Program-made: the position numbers and the translations under genes | The notes under the pieces: model-generated | Database searches by the model: none | The model's input: only the letters and a program-made list of their open reading frames with translations | What the model was told of the DNA's origin: nothing | In this document: piece by piece, positions 44,931-53,628 of the stretch | Numbering within the stretch: position 1 is the first letter of the stretch | Layout: every line of letters begins with the position of its first letter | DNA from: Bacteroidetes bacterium MedPE-SWsnd-G2 | GTDB lineage: Bacteria > Bacteroidota > Bacteroidia > Flavobacteriales > Flavobacteriaceae | DNA: 64,000 nt | Assembly: GCA_001874335.1 (NCBI GenBank) | Contig: MPDE01000008.1 | Coordinates: 1 to 64,000, forward strand | Direction of reading: 5' to 3'

Positions 44931-44938
44931 AATTTTGG
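44931..44938 (+). promoter_or_regulatory. -7 promoter box for topB
   Basis: TAATTTTG matches TAnnTTTG exactly, in the gap after recQ and 52 bp before the TTG start of topB. It suggests topB can be expressed separately from recQ. Confidence 0.45.
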
Positions 44939-44989
44939 CTGATTTAAGTATTTTGTCCTTTAATTAAGATTTGTAAAACACAATTTATA

Positions 44990-47275
44990 TTGAAAGTTTG
45001 TATTGCCGAGAAGCCAAGTGTGGCAAGAGAAATTGCCCAAATATTAGGCGCTAACACCAAACATGATGGCTATTTTGAAGGTAATGGCTACCAAGTCACC
45101 TATACCTTTGGACATTTGTGTACGTTGTTTGAACCAAATGACTACAAACCGTATTGGAAAAGTTGGGATTTAAATAATCTACCAATGCTGCCCGAAAAGT
45201 TTAAAACTAAGGTGGTGAGTAATGACGGAGTTCAGAAGCAATTCAATATTATAAAGCGATTATTTGATCAAGCAAATTTGATTATAAACTGTGGGGATGC
45301 GGGTCAAGAAGGAGAACTTATTCAACGTTGGGTTTTAAATCAAGCGGGTTATACAGGAGAGGTGAAACGCTTATGGATTTCTTCTCTTACTTCGGAAGCG
45401 ATTAAGGAAGGTTTCGAAAACTTAAAACCAGCTTCAGATTATGATAATTTGTACTATGCCGGATTCTCTAGAGCAATTGGGGATTGGCTTTTAGGTATGA
45501 ATGCTACAAGACTTTATACGGTTAAGCATGGCGGATATAAACAGGTGCTTTCTGTTGGAAGAGTGCAAACCCCTACTCTTGCTATGGTGGTGAATAGATT
45601 TAAATCCATTCAGAATTTTAAACCACAACCTTATTGGGAGTTGCAAACAAAGTATAAAGAGACCTTGTTTAGTTATGAAGATGGCCGATTTCTAAAAATG
45701 GAAGACGGACAATTACTGGCAGATAGGGTTGCTAAAAGTGATTTTGAAGTTATAAAAGTTACTAAAAAGAAAGGCAAGGAATATGCGCCTAAATTGTTTG
45801 ATTTAACGGGTTTACAGGTGTATTGTAATACTAAGTTTGGGTTTTCTGCTGATGAAACTTTAAAATTGGTTCAGAAACTATACGAACAAAAAGTGGTGAC
45901 TTACCCAAGAGTGGATACAACATTCTTACCTAACGATATTTACCCGAAGGTTTCAGGGATTTTAAATGGATTGAAAGCGTATTCAGAGTTAACTGCCGAG
46001 ATCATTTCAAAACCTATTAAAAAATCATCTAAAGTTTTTAATGATAAAAAAGTAACCGATCACCACGCTATAATTCCAACAGGGGTTGAAATTCAATTAC
46101 CGTTTAATCAGAAGCAGGTGTATGATATCATTGTCAAACGATTTATAGCTGCGTTCTACCCAGAATGTTTAGTGTCTAACACTCTAGTATTAGGACAGGC
46201 CGAACAAGTGAAGTTTAAAACTACGGGTAAGGAAATATTAGATAAAGGTTGGCGAGTTGTATTTGAATTTGGAGCCAAAATTTCAACAAAAGAAGCGGGC
46301 GTTTTACCAAGTTTTGTTGAGGGAGAAAAAGGGCCTCATGAGCCATCATTCTTAGAAAAAGAAACAAAACCTCCTAATCAATTTACAGAAGCTTCCCTCC
46401 TACGTGCAATGGAAACCGCAGGGAAAGAAGTAGATGATGACGAAATGCGAGAGCTGATGAAGGAAAATGGAATTGGAAGACCTTCTACTCGTGCAAATAT
46501 TATTGAAACTCTGTTTAAGAGAAAATATATTATTAGAAATAAAAAGCAAATATTACCTACATCAACAGGTATTGCACTGATTGATACGATACAAAATGAG
46601 ATCCTAAAATCAGCTGAGTTAACGGGGTCTTGGGAGAAGCAACTAAAAGAAATTGAAAAAGGTGAATTTAGTGCTTCTCGTTTTATAAAGAACATGAAAC
46701 TCATGGTTGATCAGTTAGTGTATGAGGTAAGAAGTGAGCAACGTAAAGCTAACATTTCCCACACTAATGATATAAAACCTAAAGTGACTAAGGTTAAAAA
46801 AGAGAAAAAAGGGCTCTTAGCCTTAAATTGCCCAAAATGTAAATCGGGTAAGGTTTTAAAAGGTAAATCGGCTTATGGCTGCTCCAATTTTAAATCGAAT
46901 TGCGATTTTGTTTTACCTTTTAAGTTTATGTCCAAGAAAATTTCTGAGACTCAATATAAACGGTTGATAGAAAAAGACTGCACGGTTAACATGAAGGGCT
47001 TCAAAAATGATAGTGGTAATGTTGAAGGCTTAATTAGGTTTGATGAAAATTTTAAACTGGTTTTTGAGCCAAAGGTTAAAAGTGAACCGTCAGATGAGCT
47101 AATCTGTCCAAAGTGTAACAAGGGTAAAATTTTAAAAGGAAAATCGGCTTACGGTTGCTCTGCTTATAAGGCTGGCTGTACATTTAATGTAAGTTTTGAT
47201 TCGATTAGAGCGGCCGCTAATGGAGAACAATTAACAAAAGAAAATGTTTGGTCTATAATTAAATCTAAAGCCTAA
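44990..47275 (+). CDS. topB: DNA topoisomerase III, TTG start
   Basis: The 761-residue type IA topoisomerase has the TOPRIM start MKVCIAEKPSVAREIAQ and acidic loop INCGDAGQEGEL, the SVGRVQTPTLAMVV region, and the catalytic Tyr in VTYPRVDTTFLP. Two C-terminal zinc ribbons (LNCPKCKSGKVLKGKSAYGC and ICPKCNKGKILKGKSAYGC) flank a topo-C module. It starts at TTG; the sequence begins exactly where E. coli TopB does, so no better start exists. With RecQ it can decatenate and dissolve double Holliday junctions. The next gene starts 3 bp after its stop. Confidence 0.94.
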   Translation: MKVCIAEKPSVAREIAQILGANTKHDGYFEGNGYQVTYTFGHLCTLFEPNDYKPYWKSWDLNNLPMLPEKFKTKVVSNDGVQKQFNIIKRLFDQANLIINCGDAGQEGELIQRWVLNQAGYTGEVKRLWISSLTSEAIKEGFENLKPASDYDNLYYAGFSRAIGDWLLGMNATRLYTVKHGGYKQVLSVGRVQTPTLAMVVNRFKSIQNFKPQPYWELQTKYKETLFSYEDGRFLKMEDGQLLADRVAKSDFEVIKVTKKKGKEYAPKLFDLTGLQVYCNTKFGFSADETLKLVQKLYEQKVVTYPRVDTTFLPNDIYPKVSGILNGLKAYSELTAEIISKPIKKSSKVFNDKKVTDHHAIIPTGVEIQLPFNQKQVYDIIVKRFIAAFYPECLVSNTLVLGQAEQVKFKTTGKEILDKGWRVVFEFGAKISTKEAGVLPSFVEGEKGPHEPSFLEKETKPPNQFTEASLLRAMETAGKEVDDDEMRELMKENGIGRPSTRANIIETLFKRKYIIRNKKQILPTSTGIALIDTIQNEILKSAELTGSWEKQLKEIEKGEFSASRFIKNMKLMVDQLVYEVRSEQRKANISHTNDIKPKVTKVKKEKKGLLALNCPKCKSGKVLKGKSAYGCSNFKSNCDFVLPFKFMSKKISETQYKRLIEKDCTVNMKGFKNDSGNVEGLIRFDENFKLVFEPKVKSEPSDELICPKCNKGKILKGKSAYGCSAYKAGCTFNVSFDSIRAAANGEQLTKENVWSIIKSKA

Positions 47276-47278
47276 ATT

Positions 47279-47872
47279 ATGGAAAATCATTATCACTTTA
47301 TTATATATAAGCCATTTGGTTATTTGAGCCAATTTGTAAATAACGGTCCCAAAAAACGTACTAAAAAACTACTTGGCGAATTAGGTGATTTCCCTGAAGG
47401 TACCATGGCCGTTGGTCGATTAGATGAAGCTTCTGAGGGCTTATTGTTCTTAACCACAAATGGGAAAGTTAGTAATGCCATTTGTAGTGGAAAATACGAG
47501 AAAGAGTATTACGCCCAGGTTGATGGCGATATTAATGAAGATGCTGTATTAAAATTGCAACAAGGTGTAGAGATTGGGTTTTCAGGAAAAAAATACATGA
47601 CCAAGCCTTGTAAAGCCTTTAAACTAAAAAACAGCCCTAATTTTCCTGACCGAGGTAGAAAAATTAGAGATGATCGACATGGCCCAACTTCTTGGGTGTC
47701 TATTATTTTAAATGAAGGAAAATTTCGTCAAGTTAGAAAAATGACAGCTGCTGTAGGGTTTCCTACATTAAGACTTGTTCGTGTTAGAATAGGCGATTGC
47801 TTATTAGATGGAATGGCGCCATCTGAGATAAAGCAAACCGAGCAGCTTTTAAATGTCGATAACTTAGATTAG
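47279..47872 (+). CDS. RluE/RluF-like 23S rRNA pseudouridine synthase
   Basis: The 197-residue enzyme converts a specific uridine in RNA to pseudouridine. The catalytic Asp49 is in AVGRLDEASEGLLFLT, and the family's KPFGYLSQF start and FRQVRKMTAAVGFPTLRLVR end are present. It has no S4 domain, so it is nearest RluE (E. coli, position 2457 of 23S), but the site modified here cannot be read from sequence. It is coupled to topB (3-bp gap) and overlaps the convergent cold-shock gene by 9 bp. Confidence 0.88.
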   Translation: MENHYHFIIYKPFGYLSQFVNNGPKKRTKKLLGELGDFPEGTMAVGRLDEASEGLLFLTTNGKVSNAICSGKYEKEYYAQVDGDINEDAVLKLQQGVEIGFSGKKYMTKPCKAFKLKNSPNFPDRGRKIRDDRHGPTSWVSIILNEGKFRQVRKMTAAVGFPTLRLVRVRIGDCLLDGMAPSEIKQTEQLLNVDNLD

Positions 47873-48319
47873 TTTCACTCTTACGGCATTCATACCTTTC
47901 ATACCTCTTTCAAGCTCGAAACTTACTTTGTCATTCTCTTGAATTTTATCAATCAAACCACTGATGTGACAAAAGTGTTTTTCTTGAGAATCGCTATCGA
48001 TAATAAATCCAAATCCTTTTGAATTATCAAAAAATGAAACTTTTCCTTTACGTACAGGGTCAATTTCTTCTTTATCAGACTCTAATTGTTTTGGGATTCC
48101 AATTTCAATACTTTCAATATCAATCTCTTCTCTCTCTGTTGGATCTGGTGGTGTATCTGTAAGATTTCCAAATTGATCTACATAGGCAAATTGGATACCT
48201 CCTTTGCCATCTTTAGATTCCGCTTTACGAGCTTCTTTTTTCTTCTTTTTTTCTTCTCTCTTTTTTTGCTTAAGCTTTTCTTTTTCGATTTTATTAAAAG
48301 CTTGCTGTGATTTAGCCAT
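47864..48319 (-). CDS. Cold-shock-domain protein with Lys/Glu-rich N-terminal extension
   Basis: The 151-residue protein ends in a cold-shock domain (residues ~88-151: GKVSFFDNSKGFGFIIDSDS with the RNP1 KGFGFI, then KHFCHISGL, RNP2-like). The first ~40 residues are strongly basic and charged (KKREEKKKKKEARKAE), likely a coiled coil or RNA-binding arm, followed by an acidic linker. This form occurs in Bacteroidota alongside ordinary small Csp proteins. It binds RNA or single-stranded DNA. The 3' end overlaps the pseudouridine synthase gene by 9 bp. Confidence 0.88.
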   Translation of the reverse strand: MAKSQQAFNKIEKEKLKQKKREEKKKKKEARKAESKDGKGGIQFAYVDQFGNLTDTPPDPTEREEIDIESIEIGIPKQLESDKEEIDPVRKGKVSFFDNSKGFGFIIDSDSQEKHFCHISGLIDKIQENDKVSFELERGMKGMNAVRVKLI

Positions 48320-48489
48320 TATTTAAAATATTTATGGAATATGAAATTAATCTAATTATTATTCAAGGTATTTTTTCAGCAAACTTTGTTTAAGCTATAC
48401 AAATCAGAAATAAATGCCTTTTGTAGAACAAATATATGATATAGATTTTAAAATTCTTGAAAATGAACTTGGTATATTTTTATAAGGAC

Positions 48490-49212
48490 TTAAGGTTTGT
48501 CCTTAATTACTATTATTGTGGCTTTTACTCCAGTGGTCAAATTCCATTGATTTGAAGAAACAAGGTTACCTTCGTCATCGTAAACTTGAAATTCTGCAGT
48601 GTTTGGCCCAGAAGTTCCTTGATTTAAAGCTAAAAAATCAATTTTATTAAAGCCTTCTACAAGGTCTATTTGAAAAGTCTTGTACCCTCCTGTTAATAGT
48701 AAATTAGGTAAAAACACCTCTTCGTTTACCGAAACTTTAACGCGGTCTCCATCAGGATATTCATGGTCTCGGCAAATAATGTTTACAAATTCGCCATTAC
48801 TTTTAAAGTCACCAAGATATTGGTCACTCATATACTCGTCTCTAATATCCTTGTCTTTGTACTTGTCTTCTAATCGTTTTTGAAACAATACACCTGGGTC
48901 AATTAAATTACTATTGTCAATCATTGAAAACTCACTTTTAGGCTTGTTTACAATCTTTACTTTATTATTTACTGTAATATTATTAATGGTGGTATTGTTG
49001 TTTTTAGAAAGACTTGCTGGTGTTTCCGGTAGAATGACTTTTGGGTCTGATTTCGTCTTTTCTTCGGTTTCAACAGCAGGAATACTTTTTGAACCCTTTG
49101 GTAAATCTTCTTGGGCAAAAGTGAATGCAGGCGATAGTAATAGAATGAATCCTATTAATACTTTCAATTTTATATGTGGGTTTAATTTCAATTTATATGG
49201 TTTGAGGTACAA
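48490..49212 (-). CDS. Secreted protein of unknown function
   Basis: The 240-residue product has a signal peptide (KVLIGFILLLSPAFTFAQ; the first 16 residues before it may mean the true start is slightly downstream). A Ser/Thr/Asn-rich, low-complexity part (~30-75) precedes a C-terminal beta domain (residues ~135-235, EYPDGDRVKVSVNEEVFLPNLLLTGG...FNKIDFLALNQGTSGPNTAEFQVYDDEGN). I do not recognise a family. It lies alone between the cold-shock gene and the second SSL2-type helicase, all on the minus strand. Confidence 0.65.
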   Translation of the reverse strand: MYLKPYKLKLNPHIKLKVLIGFILLLSPAFTFAQEDLPKGSKSIPAVETEEKTKSDPKVILPETPASLSKNNNTTINNITVNNKVKIVNKPKSEFSMIDNSNLIDPGVLFQKRLEDKYKDKDIRDEYMSDQYLGDFKSNGEFVNIICRDHEYPDGDRVKVSVNEEVFLPNLLLTGGYKTFQIDLVEGFNKIDFLALNQGTSGPNTAEFQVYDDEGNLVSSNQWNLTTGVKATIIVIKDKP

Positions 49213-49281
49213 ATATCTTAAAAATAGTAAATCAAAAACTATACCTTAATGGCTTTAACACCTTATTTACAATTTTATTGT

Positions 49282-50796
49282 TTAAAACTTGCCGTTAAAA
49301 CTGAGTCTGAGTTTTCTATTATATTCCTCAAATAGCCAATCTTTATAGTTTTGAGTACTGTTCATTATGCAATATGAATATTGTTTGATTCGATATGCAA
49401 TATCGTCTTGCAGGTACTTTGTAATTTCTCTAGCTTCAAAAATATCATTAGAGTTATCAATGCACATTTTAGAATGTTGTTCTATAGAACGTTCTAAAGC
49501 CGTAATTGATTTCACACCCAATCGCATCGCCTCTTTGTATTCGGCCTTCATATCAAAATCTACATGAAGTGATTTTTTAAAACGATCTCTAATCATTTCT
49601 GGCATGATATAAATAAAATCACGTTCTATATCTTCATCATTTCTGATATTTTCAAGATATAAGTCGGGATACTTATAAATGTGTTGCCAATCTACAATTT
49701 GATCCCAAGGACCAAAACGTGCAACATTGTTACCTAGATCCAATACCATAAAAGAGGTCTTATTTCCAAAAATACGTGAGCCCCTTCCTATCATTTGAAA
49801 ATATAAGGTTAAGGATCTTGTAGCTCTATTTAAAATAACAGATTCTACAGAAGGTTCATCAAAACCAGTAGTCAATATACTAACCGAGGTTAAAATTGCA
49901 TCAGGTGTTTCTTTAAACCATTGTAATATGTCTTTTCGCTCTTGTTTACTACATGTATTATCTAAATGCCTTACGTTGTATCCTCCTTTTTTAAATGAAT
50001 AGTAGACTTCTTTTGAGGTATTAATTCCGTTATTAAAAATTAGTGTTTTCTTGCCTTTAGACATTTCTTCATAGGAATACATGAGTTTTCCTAGCATAAC
50101 AGAGTTTGTATATAACGCTTCAGAAGATTTTACAGTGTAATCACCATTAACTCCAATTTTTAGTGAATTTAGTGACACATCGAAATTGTACATTTCGGCC
50201 TTTGACAAAAACCCATTTTTAATTAGTGTGGGTATATCGTTACCAACAATCAATGATTGATAGTTATCTTTCATTGGTAGTTTAATGTTCGAACTTAAAG
50301 GCGTTGCTGTTACACCAAGAATAAAACAGTGATCAAAGAATTTAAACAATTTTCTAAACGAATTGTAATGTGCTTCATCAATAATAACCAAGCCAATATC
50401 ATCTAAAACCAGTTTATTATCTGTCAACCTATTGTTTAAGGTCTCAACCATGGCCACAAAACACATGTATTGATCCTGATCTGGAAGTTCTTGAACTTGA
50501 CTGTTTATAACCTTGTTCTTGACATCGAAACTCGATAGTACGTTTGAAGTTTGTTTACAAAGTTCAATACGGTGTGTTAGTATAACAACCTTTTTTTTAT
50601 ATGTATTTATATACTGTCTAACAATTTCTGAAAACACTACTGTTTTACCTCCACCGGTTGGCAACTGGTATAATAGATTGTAGTTTTTAGGTGAGGTTGC
50701 AAAAACTTCGAAAATGCGCTTTAAATCTGATAATTGATAGTCATAAAGCTGTTTCCCTGAATTTTGCGAATTGTTAGTACGAAGTTCTAATGCCAT
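49282..50796 (-). CDS. SSL2/RadD-like DEAD/DEAH-box helicase (paralogue 2)
   Basis: The 504-residue protein parallels the helicase at 39070-40626 from start to end: QLPTGGGKTVVFSEIVRQYI, VILTHRIELCKQTSNVL, LVIIDEAHYNSFRKLF, ILGVTATPLSSN, ILTTGFDEPSVE, and QMIGRGSRIFGNK. All helicase motifs look intact, so both copies should be active. The two genes bracket the recQ-topB block in the same orientation. It diverges from the small-peptide cluster at 51030 and has an exact -7 box at 50819-50826. Confidence 0.88.
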   Translation of the reverse strand: MALELRTNNSQNSGKQLYDYQLSDLKRIFEVFATSPKNYNLLYQLPTGGGKTVVFSEIVRQYINTYKKKVVILTHRIELCKQTSNVLSSFDVKNKVINSQVQELPDQDQYMCFVAMVETLNNRLTDNKLVLDDIGLVIIDEAHYNSFRKLFKFFDHCFILGVTATPLSSNIKLPMKDNYQSLIVGNDIPTLIKNGFLSKAEMYNFDVSLNSLKIGVNGDYTVKSSEALYTNSVMLGKLMYSYEEMSKGKKTLIFNNGINTSKEVYYSFKKGGYNVRHLDNTCSKQERKDILQWFKETPDAILTSVSILTTGFDEPSVESVILNRATRSLTLYFQMIGRGSRIFGNKTSFMVLDLGNNVARFGPWDQIVDWQHIYKYPDLYLENIRNDEDIERDFIYIMPEMIRDRFKKSLHVDFDMKAEYKEAMRLGVKSITALERSIEQHSKMCIDNSNDIFEAREITKYLQDDIAYRIKQYSYCIMNSTQNYKDWLFEEYNRKLRLSFNGKF

Positions 50797-50818
50797 ATAA
50801 ATTTGAAAGTTAATCTAT

Positions 50819-50826
50819 CAAAAATA
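50819..50826 (-). promoter_or_regulatory. -7 promoter box for the second SSL2-type helicase
   Basis: On the minus strand this reads TATTTTTG, an exact TAnnTTTG match, 23 bp before the ATG at 50796. Confidence 0.45.
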
Positions 50827-51029
50827 AGTTTTCTACTGACTTATGAAAGCATATCCATAAAAAAATATTCATTATAAATAAGGGGGTTATGATATGCTAG
50901 TGTCTCTAATAGTAATCTCTAAACACTTTGTTAAAACTGTTAAAAATATGTTAGTTAATGAGTTAAGCCGTAACAAAACAAAATAAGCGTCGTCTATTAT
51001 GTATAACCAAACAATTAAAATCAATTATT

Positions 51030-51116
51030 ATGAGAACTTTAAACAACAATCAATTATCATCAAATTCTGAATCAGCAAAAAGTTATACTTGGAATAGTAA
51101 ACGTAGATTTAGATAA
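51030..51116 (+). CDS. 28-residue peptide gene, copy A of a tandem pair
   Basis: An ATG frame of 28 codons encodes MRTLNNNQLSSNSESAKS followed by YTWNSKRRFR. It is polar, basic at the C-terminus, without Cys or membrane segment. Copy B, 128 bp downstream, differs at only 4 of 28 residues, and two of the conserved Arg are encoded by different codons (CGT/AGG and AGA/CGT), which points to selection on the peptide and not merely recent duplication. The gene starts after an AT-rich leader (CAATTATTATG) with no Shine-Dalgarno. I recognise no family. It is too short for routine gene calling. Confidence 0.62.
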   Translation: MRTLNNNQLSSNSESAKSYTWNSKRRFR

Positions 51117-51157
51117 TCAAAACACAATTAACGAATCATCAATCAAAATCAAATATT

Positions 51158-51244
51158 ATGAGAACTTTACACAACAATCAATTATCAGCAAAATCTGAAA
51201 CAGCAAAAAGTTATACTTGGAATAGTAAAAGGCGTTTTAGATAA
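51158..51244 (+). CDS. 28-residue peptide gene, copy B of a tandem pair
   Basis: This encodes MRTLHNNQLSAKSETAKS then YTWNSKRRFR, identical to copy A at 24 of 28 positions; changes are N/H, S/A, N/K and S/T. The 41-bp gap after copy A carries an ATCAATCAAAATCAAATATT leader that resembles the one before copy A. The conserved C-terminal AKSYTWNSKRRFR is the most constrained part and may be the active or recognised segment. Whether the peptide is secreted, modified or acts inside the cell cannot be told from sequence. Confidence 0.62.
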   Translation: MRTLHNNQLSAKSETAKSYTWNSKRRFR

Positions 51245-51281
51245 TTAAAATTATCATCAATCAATTAATCACTCATCAATC

Positions 51282-51419
51282 ATGAAATCATTTATCAATA
51301 TTATAAAACACAGTAAGCATCTTAAAAGAGAACTTATTATAGACGAAAAAAGACCGGTAATGCAGTTTAGTCTATCAAGAGATGCTGTATGGAATGTTAA
51401 TGAAAGAATCGCATATTAA
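51282..51419 (+). CDS. 45-residue small protein gene downstream of the peptide pair
   Basis: The frame encodes MKSFINIIKHSKHLKREL followed by a mixed charged segment ending WNVNERIAY. It starts 37 bp after copy B behind the same kind of AT-rich leader (CACTCATCAATCATG) and ends 25 bp before a strong terminator, so all three small genes look like one transcript. It shares no clear similarity with the 28-residue peptides. Coding status is less certain than for the pair, because there is no second copy to compare. Confidence 0.5.
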   Translation: MKSFINIIKHSKHLKRELIIDEKRPVMQFSLSRDAVWNVNERIAY

Positions 51420-51444
51420 AAATTAATATGAATCTACATAAATC

Positions 51445-51474
51445 AAAAAAGACACCAATTTGGTGTCTTTTTTT
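51445..51474. terminator. Bidirectional intrinsic terminator
   Basis: AAAAAAGACACC and GGTGTCTTTTTT form a 12-bp stem around AATTT, with extra T on the plus side. It closes the small-peptide cluster and also sits directly after the stop of the convergent E1 gene at 51477. Confidence 0.9.
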
Positions 51475-51476
51475 GT

Positions 51477-53477
51477 TTAATAATTTATAAGTTTTAAGAG
51501 TTCGTCTTCAAATTTACCTTTTGCTAAATACTGGTTTTCCAGCGCACTGATAAAAGGTATTGGAGTTTCTAAACTGGCCACTCGTTTTACTGGAGCGTCT
51601 AATTGTTCAAAACAGTCTTCCATAATCATTGCCGAAATATCACTTGCAATCCCTCCAAATAGAGAATCTTCTTGTAAAATAATAGCTTTTCCAGTTTTCT
51701 TTACAGAATTGAGGATTGCTTCCTTGTCTAAAGGTTGTAGAGATCTTAAATCAATAAGGTCTGCGTTGATATCTGAATGCGAATTTAAAGTTTCTAAAGC
51801 CCAGTGTACTCCAGCGCCATATGTAATAATACTTATTTCATTTCCTTCTTTTAAAAGAGACGCTTTTCCAAGAGGAAGGGTGTAATAATCTTGAGGCACT
51901 TCTTGCTTAATACTTCTGTATAACGCTTTGTGTTCAAAGAATAAAACTGGATTTGGATCATTAATAGCTGTACAAAGTAAACCTTTGGCATCATAAGGAA
52001 ACGCTGGATAGATTACTTTTAACCCAGGCGTTTTTGTAAACCAAGCTTCATTTGTTTGAGAATGAAATGGTCCTGCAGCAACACCTGCCCCGCATGGCAT
52101 TCTAACTACAACATCAGCTTTTTGTCCCCATCTGTAATGCGATTTAGCCAAATAATTTACAATGGGGTTAAATCCTGAACTCACAAAATCAGCAAATTGC
52201 ATTTCAACAACATTCTTGATTCCAGAAATACTTAGTCCCATACCTACTTCAACTATTGAAGATTCACAGATAGGTGTATTTCGTATACGATCTTTTCCAA
52301 ATTGCTCTAAAAACCCATCAGTAATTTTAAAAACTCCGCCATACTCAGCAACATCTTGCCCCATTATAACTAAATCGTCATGTTTTTTCATAGACTGCCT
52401 TAAGCCATCAGAAATGGCATCTACAAGTCTAATGGTTTTAGATTCACCTTTGGCATGAGTTTCTTGATAATTGAAAGGCGCATAAACGTCATCTAATTCT
52501 TTTTGTTGATTAGGGATTATTTCTGGCTCTGCATAGGCTTCCTTTAAAGCGATATCAATTTCACTTTTAATTTCGGTTTCTAAGGTTTGAGCATACGACT
52601 CACCTAAAATACCTTCATTGATTAAAAATTCTTTGAAATTTAAAAGTGGGTCTTTTGTACCCCATTCGGCCATAAGTTCTTGAGGTACGTACTTGGTACC
52701 ACTCGCCTCTTCGTGACCTCGCATTCTAAACGTTTTAAATTCAATTAAAATTGGTCTTGGACGTTTTCTAATACTCTCAGCAAGCTTAGATAATTTTTGG
52801 TAAACTTCTAATATGTTATTACCATCTAAAATAAATCCTTCCATCCCGTAGCCTTTAGCACGGTCTGCAATATGCTTACAGTTGTACTGTTCTGAAGTAG
52901 GTGTTGAAAGTCCGTAACCGTTGTTTTCTATGCAAAAAATAACAGGTAATTGCCAAACCGAGGCGACGTTTAATGCTTCATGAAAATCCCCTTCACTAGT
53001 TCCGCCTTCACCAGAGAAAACAGCGGTAACCGCCTTTTTCTTTTGCAATTTGTTAGCTAAGGCAATTCCGTCAGCAACACCTAATTGCGGACCAAGGTGA
53101 GAAATCATACCTACAATATTATAGTCTTGAGTCCCAAAGTGAAACGATCTATCTCTACCATTTGTAAAGCCACTTGCCTTACCTTGCCATTGACAAAATA
53201 ATCGTTTTAGGGGTATTTCTCTAGTTGTAAAAACACCGAGGTTGCGGTGCATTGGTAAAATATATTCAGAATCTTTAAGAGCCATTGTAACTCCCACCGA
53301 TATAGCTTCTTGACCTATGCCAGAAAACCATTTTGAGATTTTACCTTGGCGCAATAAAATCAACATTTTTTCCTCAATTAATCGAGGCTTAAGCATGTTT
53401 TTATATAGGCTTAATAATGTTTTATTATCAAGATTTTTTTTATCGAATTTTATAGTGGGTTGTGTTTTGGTAGGCAT
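51477..53477 (-). CDS. 2-oxoacid dehydrogenase E1, alpha and beta subunits fused
   Basis: The 666-residue protein joins an alpha half (residues ~1-330) and a beta half (~345-666) that are usually separate. The alpha half has the ThDP-binding motif FSGEGGTSEGDFHEAL with IFCIENNGYG, and IGQEAISVGVTMAL. The beta half has IMGQDVAEYGGVFKITDG, NTPICESSIVEVGMGL, and VVRMPCGAGVAAGPFHSQ. It decarboxylates a 2-oxoacid, most likely branched-chain (2-oxoisovalerate), with E2/E3 encoded elsewhere. Fused E1 of this type is common in Bacteroidota. It stands alone on the minus strand with an exact -7 box 25 bp upstream. Confidence 0.9.
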   Translation of the reverse strand: MPTKTQPTIKFDKKNLDNKTLLSLYKNMLKPRLIEEKMLILLRQGKISKWFSGIGQEAISVGVTMALKDSEYILPMHRNLGVFTTREIPLKRLFCQWQGKASGFTNGRDRSFHFGTQDYNIVGMISHLGPQLGVADGIALANKLQKKKAVTAVFSGEGGTSEGDFHEALNVASVWQLPVIFCIENNGYGLSTPTSEQYNCKHIADRAKGYGMEGFILDGNNILEVYQKLSKLAESIRKRPRPILIEFKTFRMRGHEEASGTKYVPQELMAEWGTKDPLLNFKEFLINEGILGESYAQTLETEIKSEIDIALKEAYAEPEIIPNQQKELDDVYAPFNYQETHAKGESKTIRLVDAISDGLRQSMKKHDDLVIMGQDVAEYGGVFKITDGFLEQFGKDRIRNTPICESSIVEVGMGLSISGIKNVVEMQFADFVSSGFNPIVNYLAKSHYRWGQKADVVVRMPCGAGVAAGPFHSQTNEAWFTKTPGLKVIYPAFPYDAKGLLCTAINDPNPVLFFEHKALYRSIKQEVPQDYYTLPLGKASLLKEGNEISIITYGAGVHWALETLNSHSDINADLIDLRSLQPLDKEAILNSVKKTGKAIILQEDSLFGGIASDISAMIMEDCFEQLDAPVKRVASLETPIPFISALENQYLAKGKFEDELLKLINY

Positions 53478-53501
53478 GTTGGTTTTATTCCATTAATCGT
53501 C

Positions 53502-53509
53502 CAAATGTA
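53502..53509 (-). promoter_or_regulatory. -7 promoter box for the fused E1 gene
   Basis: On the minus strand this reads TACATTTG, an exact TAnnTTTG match, 24 bp before the ATG at 53477. It pairs with an opposite box at 53591-53598, defining a divergent promoter region. Confidence 0.5.
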
Positions 53510-53590
53510 AATAAATTTTAAATGATTAATAATGAAAGGCTTCTTTTTTTATGACTACCGCAATATCTGGGCTTTTATTATAGTTTTCGT

Positions 53591-53598
53591 TACATTTG
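53591..53598 (+). promoter_or_regulatory. -7 promoter box for the 2OG-oxygenase operon
   Basis: TACATTTG matches TAnnTTTG exactly and lies 30 bp before the ATG at 53629. The expected leader is about 25 nt. Confidence 0.5.
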
Positions 53599-53628
53599 TA
53601 ATACTAAATAAATTTAATATTCTTTAAG

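Noticed and set aside
50948-50986. 12-codon frame upstream of the peptide cluster (MLVNELSRNKTK)
   Set aside because: It lies in the putative promoter/leader, has no similarity to the peptides and is too short to support as a gene.
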